In this document: positions 25,791 to 37,895 of the stretch, piece after piece | Layout: each line of letters begins with the position of its first letter | How positions within the stretch are numbered: position 1 is the stretch's first letter | Position numbers and translations under genes: made by a program | Notes under the pieces: generated by a model | Told to the model about the DNA's origin: nothing | The model's input: only the letters and a program-made list of their open reading frames with translations | The model's database searches: none | Assembly: GCF_018991925.1 (NCBI RefSeq) | Contig: NW_024726235.1 | Span: 6,159,350 to 6,223,349, forward strand | Source: Homarus americanus | Taxonomy: Eukaryota; Arthropoda; Malacostraca; Decapoda; Nephropidae | Length of the DNA: 64,000 nucleotides | Direction: 5' to 3'

Positions 25791-26100
25791 AAAGAAAAAA
25801 AATAAAGCCAATTATTAGCTGTGTGTGATGAGAAATATTGCTACATGTGTATTGTGACACTAGAAGTGTTTCACTTTGTTGCACAACGTACTGACCTGGC
25901 ACTACCTCTGATATGAGGTAGTGCCTGAACCTAGGAATGTAAGCAGTGAGCGGAGAGACAATATAGGGCATTCTTTACGGGACAATGTAAGTGTGATACA
26001 TGATAAAAGTGAAAAATTTGCCAAAAAAGAGAAGGAAAATAGAAAAACTTGAGTTCTTCTGAACTCAAAAAAAAAAAAATATTAATTTCACTCTAACTAT
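25791..26100 (+). promoter_or_regulatory. Start of caprin 3' UTR
   Basis: AATAAA occurs at 25801-25806, only 11 nt after the stop. It seems too close to be the main polyadenylation signal, so the true 3' end is probably farther downstream and could not be fixed. The region includes the hairpin at 25898-25925. Confidence 0.5.
25898..25925 (+). promoter_or_regulatory. Perfect 3' UTR hairpin containing a let-7 seed match
   Basis: GGCACTACCTC (25898-25908) pairs perfectly with GAGGTAGTGCC (25915-25925) across a TGATAT loop. CTACCTC in the left arm is the complement of let-7 nucleotides 2-8; the right arm contains the same seven bases as the let-7 seed. The arm would therefore hide the possible miRNA site when folded. 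Function is inferred. Confidence 0.6.
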
Positions 26101-29100
26101 TCCATGACTTATAAAGTTATACAAAGATTTTTTTTTTCCTATAAATTTTATGGAAGCACTATTCCTGGAGTATGGGGGAGGGGTGGAGGGTGCACTTATG
26201 CTCCCCTCTCTTCCAGGTGGACTTGGACCACTTTGTCACTCTTACACTATCAAGCTGTCAACGCTTCCAATACATTATCATTTACTGCACCCTCAGAGTT
26301 TCTATTACCCTTTTCAATCCATGCGATACTGAGGGAAGGATGAAGCCTAACAAAAATTATTGGGCAAGATGATGGTTGTGACAATTATTCAATTTGGGCT
26401 ATTGATAATGTAGATGTAGTTGTTCAAACTTGATCATACTTCAGAACATCGAACCTTGTGGAACAAATATCAGTAAGATCTGAAATGAGGTAATGGAGTA
26501 GATTATGAGCAGACCAAATGTACTTTATAACAATAAGGAGTTAGTTTTAAGTGAGATTGTTAGGGTGCTTTCTTTCATTCTAACAAACTATGAGGCTAGA
26601 AGTCATCATAAATGTATATGCAGTGTTTTACCATTGATAGCCTGCATGGAAGCAGGGTTTGTATAATTATATTTACCCACCCTTGCCTTATTTCGTAATG
26701 GTCAGTAAGTATATATTTGTACAGTGCAAATTTCAGGACTTCTGTTCCCAAGAAATTGTCCTACAAGGGGCTCAAGAAAACATTTCCTTGACTCTGAATA
26801 ACATTCTGTGATTTTTAGTTTGTTATTTTCTTTTCCTAAAAATTTATGTATCTAAGCAGGTGTAATTATACATATGCAATATGGGAATTTTACCTTCAAT
26901 GCTTATTGAAAACTATTATCTTCGCTCATTAAAGGGAAATTTAACTAAGAGTTTTTTGCTTTAGTCTCGAGTATTAATCCTACAATCTATATACAGGCAA
27001 TCCATGATTTATGAAGGTTGGGGCAATTTGCAAAAAAAAAAAAAAATCAGTTATGTAACTTTTTGTCATTTTTGTAATATTTTCTTAGGCAAAAATGAAG
27101 ATATGCAAAGGTAATGCAATTGATTTATACTACAATTATGCTTACTTATTTCACTAACAATTCATTATTCTTTAACACTCACAATGTTATTAATTCTACA
27201 AATAAGCTTTCAATGTGTCATAATCTCCTATAATCACCATAAAACTTAATCCTCAAACTCATTGGGGACAAGTAGACTCATCTTCACCAGCACAGTCAAT
27301 CAGTTGCCTGATTATCCAAATTATTCTCATGTAAAATGGTATGTGACAAATTAAACAAAATAAGATTATTCTGTATTCTTAAATTTTATATGCTAATTAT
27401 GTACAGTACTGCAAAAGTGTAGAGCTGTTAGAGAGAGTGTAGAATTTGAAAGTGTAGATATTGCTGGCAATGCATGAGATAGCTTGGGTGTGTAGTGTCA
27501 GCTGACTGGCATCAGCATTCACACCATGTAAACAAAGCGGCATGAATTTAGGATGACAATAACTCCATAGAGATGGAGCAAGGGATATTCTTAGAGTTCG
27601 TAACTCTAATTATAGAATGGAAATCAATGTATTACTACAGGAAACCCTTGGTATAACAGACACTATATCATGGAATCTGGTAGTATGGACATTTAAAGTT
27701 CCTAAACCTATCGAACAAACCCTCGAGATAATGGACAGGTGTCCATTAACTAGGGTAGTTGTCCATTAGTTCGACACTATAAATACTAACTGGGCGACCT
27801 GTACTGTAACTAAAAATAAAACACTGTACAGTAAGCAGGAGTTAAGTACAGTAGTAGCTAGTCATACCACAATGGAGCACAGTGAAGTGACGTTTATAGC
27901 ATGGCATGGCCTTTAGGTCTTTCTCACTGGTTACTAACCAATTGGTTATGTCTTATCAAGGGATTACCTGTATTGGATAATCAGTTTTCACAGATTTTCA
28001 ACTTTAGCAACCTTGGTTCTCTCCAATTAGTCCATTATCCTGAGGGTTTACTGTACATTAATATATTTATTACAGATGTTGACTTTGCATTTTATACTGT
28101 TCACTTGGTTAAAAATCTCATCTGGTTTCTCAGGATTATAGTATAGGTATAAAATTATTACTGTGCTGCATGTATTTCACTTAATATGTGCATTACCGGG
28201 TATTGGCTTATAATAATTATTGTGTCTACCCCCAAAAAATCAATATATTTTTTTTCCTTGGCTTCTTCTTCTAGGCACTTATATCAACTTTTTTATTGGG
28301 TGTCTATGGGAAATTATGATCCAACTTATGAAAAATCAAATTACTAAACATTTTTCTGGGACAAAGCCCTTTTGTAAATCAGTAATGCCTGTATATAATA
28401 TTTGGTATAATAATTTATTAATAAATTTTGTTTACTGTTTGATTACTATGGATATGTTGGCAGATTTTTTTTTCTTTCTTTCTGCATTTCAAGTGATGAC
28501 GAACTTAATTTTTCTTGGTCTTTATTTCAAGAGAAAATGGTAATGCCCAAAACATCTGCAGTAGATTTATGAATTTAGGAATGGCTGTTACCTCAAGGTA
28601 AACTGTCAAAATTGCTATTACATGAATATTTCTGTAAAGGGTAAGTTCTTGGCAGAAGGACAGGCAAAAGAACATTTAGCAAATGAGGGGGAAAAAAAAT
28701 GAAAATGTTATTGATTGGTGTGTGAAAATTTACAAAATGCATCTGGAAAATGGGTTACCAAGAATTGGTAATCCCTGTACAGTATATTACCTTGGATACA
28801 CCCTTCACCAATACCTAATATTGCATATGTGTCCCAAGTAGAGGAAGAGTATGTTCAAGAGGATATATTGGTCAGTGAATATCTTTCAATTGCTTATAAT
28901 TAGTGTTATTGCAAATAGTCTTATTGTAAAATTTACTATTTATTATATTGAATTAATTTACTTAAAACCCAAATGGGATATTTTAGCTATTAATAATACA
29001 CTCAGCAGCAGTTCATCCTGTACCTCACTCACATTACCAGAAGGCTTTTGATCCACCATTCAAAAAAATTATTTTATCAGTAAATTAGTTTGATAAATCG

Positions 29101-29572
29101 TGCGAACATAACGGAAAGGTCTATTTAGGTAGCAGAAATTTAAATTTTACGAATGGGTGACTTGAATTAGTTCGTTAAATCAAGTAAATACTGTAGGCTC
29201 TGAACCTTTGTAGTGCTTCGGCTAATGAGCAAAGGATATTCTACCATCTTCAAAAAGAGATGAACTTTTATGGGAAGGATTTGCTGTATAATGGTAATGG
29301 TGCGTCAAGTTATAAATGTGTTATAACCAATTGTGTACTAGAGATTGTAATGCCGAAGTTCGTAAAACACTGAATCTACAACACTAACGATATTGGATTG
29401 CTTATAAATTCTGGATAGGTGATCATATAATTTAGTAGGGATCTAACCTTTGTTTGCTGTTTTGTAGACGAGCTGTGTTCTCCTTTGAATGTTTAACACC
29501 TGAAGGCTAGGGTGAACCCTGCTCTTGAGTCAATAATGTCATCGAGTAGTTCAGGTGTCATCCGCAGCCTTT
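26101..29572. other. 3' flank of caprin; no further gene recognised
   Basis: AT-rich sequence, probably part 3' UTR and part intergenic. Decayed transposon scraps are suggested near 26995-27050 ('acaggcaatccatgatttat') and 27640-27780 (CCCTTGGTATAACAGACAC). None of the short open frames carries a family motif. Confidence 0.45.
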
Positions 29573-29576
29573 TTAT

Positions 29577-30275
29577 TGGAGGCTGTATTAATACATTATG
29601 GATACAGTACTAGAGTTGAGCACTTGGAGGCTTTATTAATACATTATGGATACTAGAGTTGAGCACTTGGAGGCTTTATCAACACATTATGGATACTAGA
29701 GTTGAGCACTTGGAGGCTTTATCAACACATTATGGATACTAGAGTTGAGCACTTGGAGGCTTTATCAACACATTATGGATACTAGATTTGAGCACTTGGA
29801 GGCTTTATTAATACATTATGGATACTAGAGTTGAGCACTTGGAGGCTGTATTAATACATATATGTACTGTATATACTAGAGTTGAGCACTTGGAGGCTGT
29901 ATTAATACATTATGGATACAGTACTAGAGTTGAGCACTTGGAGGCTTTATTAATACATTATGGATACTAGAGTTGAGCACTTGGAGGCTTTATCAACACA
30001 TTATGGATACTAGAGTTGAGCACTTGGAGGCTTTATCAACACATTATGGATACTAGAGTTGAGCACTTGGAGGCTTTATCAACACATTATGGATACTAGA
30101 TTTGAGCACTTGGAGGCTTTATTAATACATTATGGATACTAGAGTTGAGCACTTGGAGGCTGTATTAATACATATATGTACTGTATATACTAGAGTTGAG
30201 CACTTGGAGGCTGTATTAATACATATATGTACTGTATATACTAGAGTTGAGCACTTGGAGGCTTTATTAATATAT
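29577..30275. repeat. Minisatellite (about 43-51 bp unit, 16 copies, higher-order)
   Basis: Tandem units start TGGAGGCT and end TTGAGCACT, most of them 43 bp, with variants TTATTAATACATT, TTATCAACACATT and an insertion variant with ATATGTACTGTATATA. The order of variants in copies 1-7 recurs in copies 8-14, showing duplication of a block of about 310 bp. Confidence 0.92.
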
Positions 30276-30460
30276 TACACTTTAAACAAGAGACAATATT
30301 TGTAATACAATACCATAATACAATAAAGTACACATTACGGTATGAACTACCGTACAGATACTAGATTATGATATAGTACATAATATAATAGAACTAAGAG
30401 GGTAACACAAGAAGCCAGAAGATGTCTGGGGTCAGGTTGTAATTAGGTTGATTAATCTTC

Positions 30461-30690
30461 TGTAGTATGTGGTCTACAGAGCTGGAGCTACTGTAGTATA
30501 TGGTCTACAGAGCTGGAGCTACTGTAGTATATGGTCTACAGAGCTGGAGCTACTGTAGTATATGGTCTACAGAGCTGGTGTTACTATAGAAGCTACAGCT
30601 TTGTAGACTGCATACTATAGAAGCTACAGCTCTGTAGACTGCATACTACAGTAACTCCAGCTCTGTAGACTGGATACTATAGTAACTCCC
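30461..30690. repeat. Tandem then inverted 31-bp repeat array
   Basis: Four copies of 'tagtatatggtctacagagc' plus TGGAGCTACTG are followed by about three copies of the reverse-complement unit (GCTACAGCTCTGTAGACTGC). The array can fold back on itself. Confidence 0.85.
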
Positions 30691-30737
30691 AAATAACAAT
30701 ATCAGCATCTATTTGGATTTTTTCAATCATCTTTTGG

Positions 30738-30842
30738 TGTTGTCTGGGGGTGGTGATGATGTAGCCTCTGTCATCTGGTGGTGGTGATGTAGCATCAGTC
30801 ATCTGGTGTTGGCGGTGGTAATGTAGCCTCAGTCACCTGGTG
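30738..30842. repeat. Minisatellite (about 35 bp, three copies)
   Basis: Imperfect repeats of 'ggtggtgatgtagcatcagt' followed by CATCTGGTG. Confidence 0.75.
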
Positions 30843-31757
30843 TTGTTCAGATAAAACTGTTACCTAGTTCAAGATAAGGCCAGGCCAAAGTTCAAATATT
30901 ACAAGGGAAATTACAATGGGATGTGGGGAGGGATGAGGGGTATCCACTGGCCTGACTCATTAAGGCACAAGAACGCAGACACTACGCTGAATATCATAAC
31001 TAGTAAAGTGACCCATTTGATCGATAAATTATACCCAAGACCAAACCCAGTGCTTCTAGGAATACGAGGGGATCCCAACACATGAACCATGCAGCGGTCG
31101 ACAAAGTTAAGAAGAAAACCCAGAAACTCAAGACGTGGGATGGGTCAAATGATGAGCAGGACAGGAGGATGTATGCAAGAGCCAGAAACCAAGCAAAGAT
31201 GGAATATAGAAGGGCTGAAAAGGAGTTCCAGAGGCTGGTTGCAAGCGAGGTCAAGTCAAACTCAAAAGCGTTTTACCGCTATGCAAAGTCGAAATTGAAA
31301 ACGCGAGTAGGGGTATCAGACCTGAGGCTTGAAGATGGTAGTTACTCAGATTCTGATCAGGAGAAAGCTGAGGCATTGAACAGCTTCTTTTCCTCGGTGT
31401 TCACGAGAGGATGCGATTAACCTTCCTGCGTTTGAGGACAGACGGTTCGATACAGCAGACCCACATTGTGTTCACAGAAGAGGCTATTAGAAATAAACCA
31501 TCAAACCTAAAGGTCCATAAGAGTCCCGGCCCTGACATGGTGTATCCTAGAGTGCAAAGTGAGTTGTGCAATGAGCTTGCCGAGCCCCTGAAGATCCAGT
31601 TTTGTAAATGCCTGGATGAACAAAAGGTCCCCAGTGAATGGAAAGTGGCTTATGTGAGTCCTATCTTCAAGAAGGGCTATCGTCACTCCACGAATAACTA
31701 TAGACCGGTCAGCCTGACCAGCATAATATGTAAAGTACTTGAGAGTATTATCGGAGA
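30843..31757 (+). pseudogene. LINE ORF2 fragment (linker and N-terminal RT)
   Basis: The sequence matches 42108-43020 closely. It encodes MNHAAVDKVKKKTQKLKTWD (after 31082), RRMYARARNQAKMEYRRAEK and GVSDLRLEDGSYSDSDQEKA. The frame shifts near 31410 and continues with NLKVHKSPGPDMVYPRVQSE and YRPVSLTSIICKVLESII. It stops abruptly at the start of a gypsy-type fragment (about 31757). The endonuclease and catalytic RT boxes are missing. It belongs to the same family as the copies at 37985-41756 and 41752-44405. Confidence 0.85.
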
Positions 31758-31985
31758 TGTCTTGCATTCAATCAGTTCCCTACTGTGTACTGCTATCAAT
31801 GCTACTCCCCATGAGAAGCTCTTCCTCTTCCAACATAGGACCACCAGTGGGCTGACTGTACCGATATGGTTGTCCAAATTTGGTCCAGTGTTACTGCGGA
31901 GACATGTCAAGTGCAGTAAATATGAACCCTTGATTAATGAGGTTGAGCTATTCAGATCCCAGAAAAAGTTGTCACTAGATGAGTA
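31758..31985 (+). pseudogene. Ty3/gypsy integrase C-terminal fragment
   Basis: The open frame carries LLCTAINATPHEKLFLFQHR, then GPVLLRRHVKCSKYEPLINE and VELF. This pattern (CTATNxTPHExxF...PGPVLLRRHVRxSKxxPLVxEVEL) is typical of the C-terminal part of gypsy-class integrases. It reads in frame with the preceding LINE fragment by chance and is cut by a Tigger insertion at 31986. No LTR was recognised beside it. Confidence 0.75.
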
Positions 31986-32610
31986 CAGTAAACCCTCACT
32001 TTACGCGGTTAATTCAACCCACGGCGGCCCGCTTAAAGTGAACAACATAACATATGGGATTAATTGAAATAGAGACCGGGCCGGCTCCCAAACTCCACTT
32101 TTTCAGACAATACCTACATTGTAGTAAAAATAACTTCTTAATTTATTGATGGTATGCACACAATTAATAATTAAGAGAAATATCAATAATATTAGGTTTT
32201 TTAACACTTACATTAGTAGAAAAGATGGCTGGGCACATGGGGATGGGGGGTTGGTTCCGAGGCAGAGGGCAGATTATTGGCCCTCACCTGTATCACTTGT
32301 ATCAATTGTATCACTATCCACCACAGAGGCTTGCAGGGCCTCTTTGTCAAACCCCTCAAAGTCCATATCCTCACTATCATTATCACTATCACTGACTTGG
32401 GTCGGCTGTGGTGGGTGGCGGGTGAAGAACTCGGTAATGTTTTGATGACTGGGCGACCTTGTGCGCACCCTGCTTGCGCCGCTCTCCGCGTAAAAGGGTA
32501 CACACACCGCGGAAAGTGAGCATTCCGGTTTCGGCAGGGTACCGCGTAAACATGGAAACGCGTAAAGTGGGACCGCGTAAAGTGGGACCGCGTAAAGCGA
32601 GGGTTGACTG
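31986..32610 (-). mobile_element. Internally deleted Tigger-type element
   Basis: TA-flanked, with ends CAGTAAACCCTCACTTTACG and the inverse ending GCGAGGGTTGACTG. It closely resembles the ends of the full-length element at 61148-63762. The minus strand carries a short frame for the transposase C-terminus (32274-32507). It is inserted into the gypsy fragment. Confidence 0.88.
32274..32507 (-). CDS. 77-residue frame: Tigger transposase C-terminal tail
   Basis: An ATG-initiated frame encodes MCVPFYAESGASRVRTRSPS then HQNITEFFTRHPPQP and an acidic tail with MDFEGFDKEALQ ending DTGEGQ. The first part comes from the 5' flank of the element; the second from the transposase C-terminus, joined by an internal deletion. 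The motif reads H-Q-N-I-T-E-F-F, so the Gln of a PIP-box is replaced by His. Whether it is translated is unknown; it may simply be a fossil. Confidence 0.45.
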   Translation of the reverse strand: MCVPFYAESGASRVRTRSPSHQNITEFFTRHPPQPTQVSDSDNDSEDMDFEGFDKEALQASVVDSDTIDTSDTGEGQ

Positions 32611-32749
32611 TATAGTGAACGTGATGCTGATACTATTTCCGAGAGAACGCCTTAAAAATTTATAAGTGATTCACTGTATGGAAATAAACGATCCTCATAA
32701 TGAGCCATATACTCTATGTAGGTCTGATAGCAGCCGCAGAAAGCCTGTT

Positions 32750-33190
32750 TGCTTTGATGAATTCAGAGGAGAATGACAAGGCTAATCCCAGGCATTAGGA
32801 ACCTTGAGTACAGAGACAGGTTAAAGCATCTTAATCTGCACTCCCTCGAGAGACGAAGAGTGGGGCGATATGATAGAGGTGTATAAATGGAAGTCGGGGC
32901 TGAACAAAGGGGACATTATAAAGGTACTCAAAACTATCCAACCAGGAGCGAACTCGTAACAATGGTTTTAAATTAGACAAATTCAGATTTAGGCGCGAAA
33001 TAGGTAAACATTGGTTTGGAAAAGAGTAGTGGAAGAGTGGGACAAGTTACCGAATATCATTAAAACTCGAATACGCTGGATAGCTTCAACATGGGTTGGA
33101 TGGATATATGAGCAATAGGGGTTGGGTGTAAATGGGAATGCCCAGTATGGGCCAATAGGCCCGCTATAGTTTCCTTCATATGTTCTTATG
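32750..33190 (+). pseudogene. 3' end of a second LINE family
   Basis: Fragments of the ORF2 C-terminus are visible (MTRLIPGIRNLEYRDRLKHL, NLHSLERRRV, VEEWDKLPNII) in different frames. They are followed by a 3' segment (GGTTGGGTGTAAATGGGAAT, CCAATAGGCCC) shared with the minus-strand copy at 17470-17620. Multiple stops and frameshifts are present. Confidence 0.7.
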
Positions 33191-35190
33191 ACTGTTCCCT
33201 GATTCTTTCAGTCAAGAGGTAAGAATTTAATATGGACTTGTGGTTTACCTCTGTATTGTTCTTATGTAATAATGTAAGTCTAAGGGATGTAATGGTTTTA
33301 GTTTTTGCATAGCTATATGGATAAAGTATTAAGCTAGGATTTCATTCACACGTTTGCATTTTCAATCGCTTCGGGGAGTGATTGGCATGTACTGCAAACG
33401 CATAATACTACCACTACCGTGCCAATGGAAACAACTGTGTACATTTCAATGTGATCTATTTTTGGCACTAACGCTAACGCGTGAATGGAATCCTAGCTTG
33501 ACTGTACTATCATTTTTCACTTGCCTAAATGTTCCTTCTATGTTTCAGTATTTTATAATCTCATTTTGTTATATCCTTTTGTTTCAGATACTATTGTATT
33601 GCTGTAGGACAGCAAAAAAGAGGAATAAAGCCTAATTAGGTACTGGCCAAAGACGATAATAAGTCTTTGGTACTGGCAAACTGTTTCATTACAACGGGTA
33701 TCAACCACACCGTGTTATTGGAACCTGAGAGCAGATGACAACTACATTGTGTACATTTATTTCTCCAGTCTCAACTCTGTATAAAGCCATAACTTTATTG
33801 TCGATATGAAATACTTTTCTTTACATTGCATTTTCTGCTATGCTAAAAGGTAAATAATAACTGTGATATGTAAAACATTATATATTTTTTTATTTTAGTG
33901 AAATAGATCAAAACAGATCTTTATTGCCTCATTGGTTTCAGCTGTCAGGTTGCGAAGATTTGAACGTCATGTTGCTCTTACATAACATACTGTAGGCCTA
34001 CTTCTTATTCCGGAGGAATATACAGTACAGTATCTTGGGGACAAGCAGATATTGAAAAGACATGGCTCAGACAACCCCAAAAACATGGTCTCCAAAAATC
34101 TAAAAAAAAAAAAAGGGGGGGGGGGGAGGTCGATGGACTAACAATTCGTTCAAATCAAGAGACATGAAACAAACGAATCATAAAATTTTAAGTAGAAAGG
34201 CATTGGTGAGAAAAAATCAATATACTGTACACTGAAGCGGCAGATACAAATTTAGCAAAGAAATTAGAATAGGCACTCGGAAAAATAATTGAAATAGAGT
34301 GAGACCGAATAAAGTTATATATATCGCGTCCAGATAAAATAAGGGATTGTAGGCCTACTGGTGGTTTTCAATGCGACTTGTGCAGAAACCTATCATCACG
34401 GTAAGGTTCCTGAGGATTCGATGGATGTTGTACAGTATTTTCGTTAATAAAATTCACCTGTCAAGAGTGAAGCAATGGAAGAATCATATATATGAAAATA
34501 AACAAATAATGAAGGTGGGAAGAGAGTTTACAAGTCGGAGAAGTCACACAAGTGCGAGTTGTGAGGTAGGTGGCTAGGAAGTGACCAGTTAGGCACCGAC
34601 CCCCAGTGGAAACGCTCTGCTATTCCTTCGCCTGCGTCACTCCAGCGTCATGCACCTAGTAAGTCACTTAGTTGTTATAATTCGGATTTTTTTTTCAAAT
34701 ACATGGAAATTTAAAGTAAAATGCATAAGATCTTATTAGAAAGCATCAACGTTATGTAATTAAAAAAAATTCCGGTGGAAAATATTCCCGTGTGAAGTTG
34801 GTTATCTGCATCATTAAAGCAACATAAATTAAACATACACTGATGGCGAACGACGGTATTTGCAAAGAGACGTGGGAATCATCGCTAGGGTGACGTGTAC
34901 TTAGTTATGTGCACGTTGACGTAACCTTTTCCAGCTGGGTGGACCGGGTAGGAAGGTGCCTAAGTTATTGTAAATGGTGAATTTTATGTTGAATGTTTAG
35001 GGCGAGGACGGATACATCATTTTATTCCCCTTTTCCCATTATAGTATGATCTACGGTTTTTTGAGGTCTGGGGTTCTGGGAATAATATAAAAATCTCACT
35101 GAATTATCAAGAGCCCCATGGAATAGCCGTGAAATGCTTAGAAAATAATCTTTTATGAGACTGACGCTGATATTTATTGGACAACTGCGG
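33191..35190. other. Intergenic sequence; no gene recognised
   Basis: Mostly unique AT-rich DNA. A homopolymer A12/G10 junction lies at 34106-34128. 34550-34960 is less AT-rich, with several ACGT/GACGTAA strings, and could be regulatory, but no promoter element is convincing. Confidence 0.45.
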
Positions 35191-35192
35191 TG

Positions 35193-35385
35193 AGATACTT
35201 TTACCTTTATCCTCTTCACCACTGATCGGCTCGTTAGCCGCTTGGGCGGTCGGTCACGTATCTGCTACGCACTGTTGCGACTTGGCAAGTATTGAGCATG
35301 CACTGGCTCCTGAATACATCTGAACCTGCTCCAGTGCTGGTCAAGTGTGGTCTTGAAACCTCAAACTCATGCCGTCACAACTTAA
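35193..35385 (-). mobile_element. 5'-truncated LINE 3' end (minus strand)
   Basis: The minus strand matches the 3' end at 44168-44400: GACTTGACCA-like coding end, CATGCACTGG complement, then the conserved hairpin (GCCGATCAGTG) and a GAAGAGGATAAAGGTAAAAG tail. Confidence 0.8.
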
Positions 35386-35479
35386 CGAGATGCGCCCACA
35401 CGCTCTTGTCAAATAGCTACAATCAGTGATATGGGACCGACCGAGAGCCTCAGTGACAGATCCCCACCTCAGATGACCT

Positions 35480-35913
35480 TGTGGGGTATGGGATGTTTGG
35501 GTTCACACTCAGGATGGGATGGAGAAAGGAAACTCACAATGTGCTCTCTGTCCATGTTGTATTGGAACAATGCAGCTTGGTGCTGGGTAAGTGGCAGCAT
35601 GGTTACAAGCGTGATGTAGAGAGCTGGTTGGTGAGGGTGCTCAGAGGAAGACAGCTTGTTGGTCGCCATGCTCGCCGGCGGGAGCGGAGGGGGAGGTGTT
35701 GCTTGCTGGTTGGTGTAGGTAGAAAAAAAGAGAGATCACCACGAGGTCAGGTCTTAAATAGCGGGGGGTAGGCGTGGCTTAGTAGTTGACCTCCGTGATG
35801 TATGGCGGCGCTGGTTGACCCAGACCACGAGGCATACACTGGGGAATTCGCGGGGTCGGCTACGCAGCGACAAACAGCGTTTGTAGGGGAGAAATCCACT
35901 ACAACCTGTCACA
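35480..35913 (-). mobile_element. Candidate solo LTR
   Basis: Read on the minus strand it starts TGTGACAGG and ends CCCCACA, with an internal CTATTTAAG promoter-like box at 35752-35760. The interior matches 46185-46585 ('cgccgccatacatcacggag', 'ggcgagcatggcgaccaaca'). No flanking duplication, primer-binding site or polypurine tract is evident. The assignment as an LTR is moderate. Confidence 0.5.
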
Positions 35914-37800
35914 CCACGGGAAACAGTCAACACATTGATCTCACATGGACTGACTCAGCCTGTGACTAAAGGTTAACATCGTCATTGCTCCTGCTACACT
36001 TACCTCACTGCGTCTGACTAATAAAGTCAATGACGCTGGGCCTTTAGATGTTAAATTAGGTTGGGCGTGGCATTGAAGGCAACCATGTTTGATCTTCGGA
36101 CATCCGATTTCAGAATGTCCTTCAATAAAAAAATTATGCGTCCTGCCCGATGAGGGAAAAGCAATTATGGAGCCCTACATTCCCTAGTGATGGGGAATGG
36201 AACTGCAACTACTTTCTAAAAAAAAATCTTTTGTAGATTACGTATGTATTATACCCGGTATCCGTACTTAATGAATTCGTACGCAGCTTATAAAATTGAT
36301 CGGTCTTTGTTGGTGGTGTGAGTATCCACCGCCACAAGAAGGAAGCTCCTGGAGTGCTGCGCCTCGGGTGTTCAAGGTCTCACTCATGCGTCTTAATGTA
36401 GAATTCCCCTCAGAGGACATACTTATATCGTCTTCATAAGTTTGCTTAGTGTAGACATCGATATTCTTCTGTCTACAGTAATTACTTGTGATGCAGCTCT
36501 GAAACAACGCTATTGTTTTATGTTGCGGGCAGGCCCTAAGACATTTTCAAGTATACTGTACTGCCCTTTATTGTGATCACTTAATACTTGGTTTTACTTA
36601 ACTTACTTCTTAACTTAGGGTCGCTGCCACCAGACCGCGAGACAGTATGTGTAGTGTTCTTTAGGTAGCTGGTAAGCAGTCAAGGCACTGTGAGTTGTTG
36701 TTTTTCATTAATCAAGTTGAGAGTGGAAGGAAGGGTGAAACACCAACCAGTATCCGTAACTAATTTATTTTACTTATTAAAAATATTGCATTCAGTCACA
36801 ATACAAAAATACATAGTTGACCTTCCCCAAGCAATTATTAAGGTCACTGCACCACTAAAATACTCGACCTCCCCAATACTTCTCTCCATACAAAATAATT
36901 GACCTCCTTACCTAGGTCACGCCTTCCCCAATATCACCAAAATACTCAATATCACCTGAATAAGGAACATTCCATAATAAACACAATACATAAAGGACCT
37001 GTAGCTCATTCTTGGCACCAAGGTACACACAGCAGGTACCCATCTCATCCTCTACTCCTGTTAGGTAGATGAGATCCTTCGCAGACATTCATACCAGGAC
37101 TGGTTCTGCGTCAGGTATCATTACGTCGCTAAAAGTAGCGTCAGTAACTCAAGTAGCACCAACATATCTTCCAATCCAGAATGCTGAAAGAGTGACATGT
37201 CCAGAGATCCTTAGGTGAAGTTGCATAGCGGTCTCAGGCATTATCCACAACACCAGGTGGGGTCCCCAAAGTACAACAGCGGTTGCTGGGCCAAGCATTC
37301 CCTCCGACCTCACTTGTCTGTATCCAAGGTACTAACCCTCACGCACTTGCTCGTATAAGATTCTGGGAATCACTGAGATGTAAACACTGTGCTTACTGGC
37401 CTGATGGGCCTTTGTATAGTTACGACCCTCCTTTCACCGCCTACCCAGCTTCCACCACTGGTTAACAATGGCCAAGGTCGTATGTACAGAAGCAGTAGAA
37501 ATCTCACAAGTGTTATCGAATTACCACGACGATTGTTATCAGAGTACAGACAAACAACAAGCAGGTAGGTTTCCACCAGCAGAAACACATTTGTGCACTG
37601 TTGTCTCCTCTAATAGTCACTAATTTTTCACAAAACTGTTAACAGGGTAGTGGCTCACAGCTGGACTTATCACTTTGAATATATACTACGCCTAGCACAA
37701 CCCAGACAGGGCTGGAAAGCTCTAGTAAATTCTACTCTGATCGAGGCTTACAATAAGAAGCAAATCATAAAACAAATGATGCAATACATTCTAGAATAAT
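35914..37800. other. Intergenic sequence; no gene recognised
   Basis: No conserved coding motif. The short frames at 36268-36507 and 37283-37465 show no family resemblance. Confidence 0.45.

Positions 37801-37802
<2 letters not shown>

Positions 37803-37890
<88 letters not shown>
37803..37890. repeat. (TA)n microsatellite
   Basis: Pure TA repeat about 95 bp from the 3' end of the minus-strand LINE. Confidence 0.97.

Positions 37891-37895
<5 letters not shown>

Noticed and set aside
25801..25806. AATAAA as the caprin polyadenylation signal
   Set aside because: It lies 11 nt after the stop; use cannot be excluded but a longer 3' UTR is likelier.
25071..25811. 246-codon antisense open frame over the last caprin exon
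   Set aside because: A shadow of the biased Q/P- and RGG-coding sequence; no domain and no start context.
25898..25925. A let-7 microRNA gene
   Set aside because: The stem is only 11 bp and beyond the seed the sequence does not match mature let-7; a target-site hairpin is more plausible.
34550..34960. A promoter or CpG island of a neighbouring gene
   Set aside because: Slightly higher GC only; no TATA/Inr arrangement or downstream coding sequence was found.
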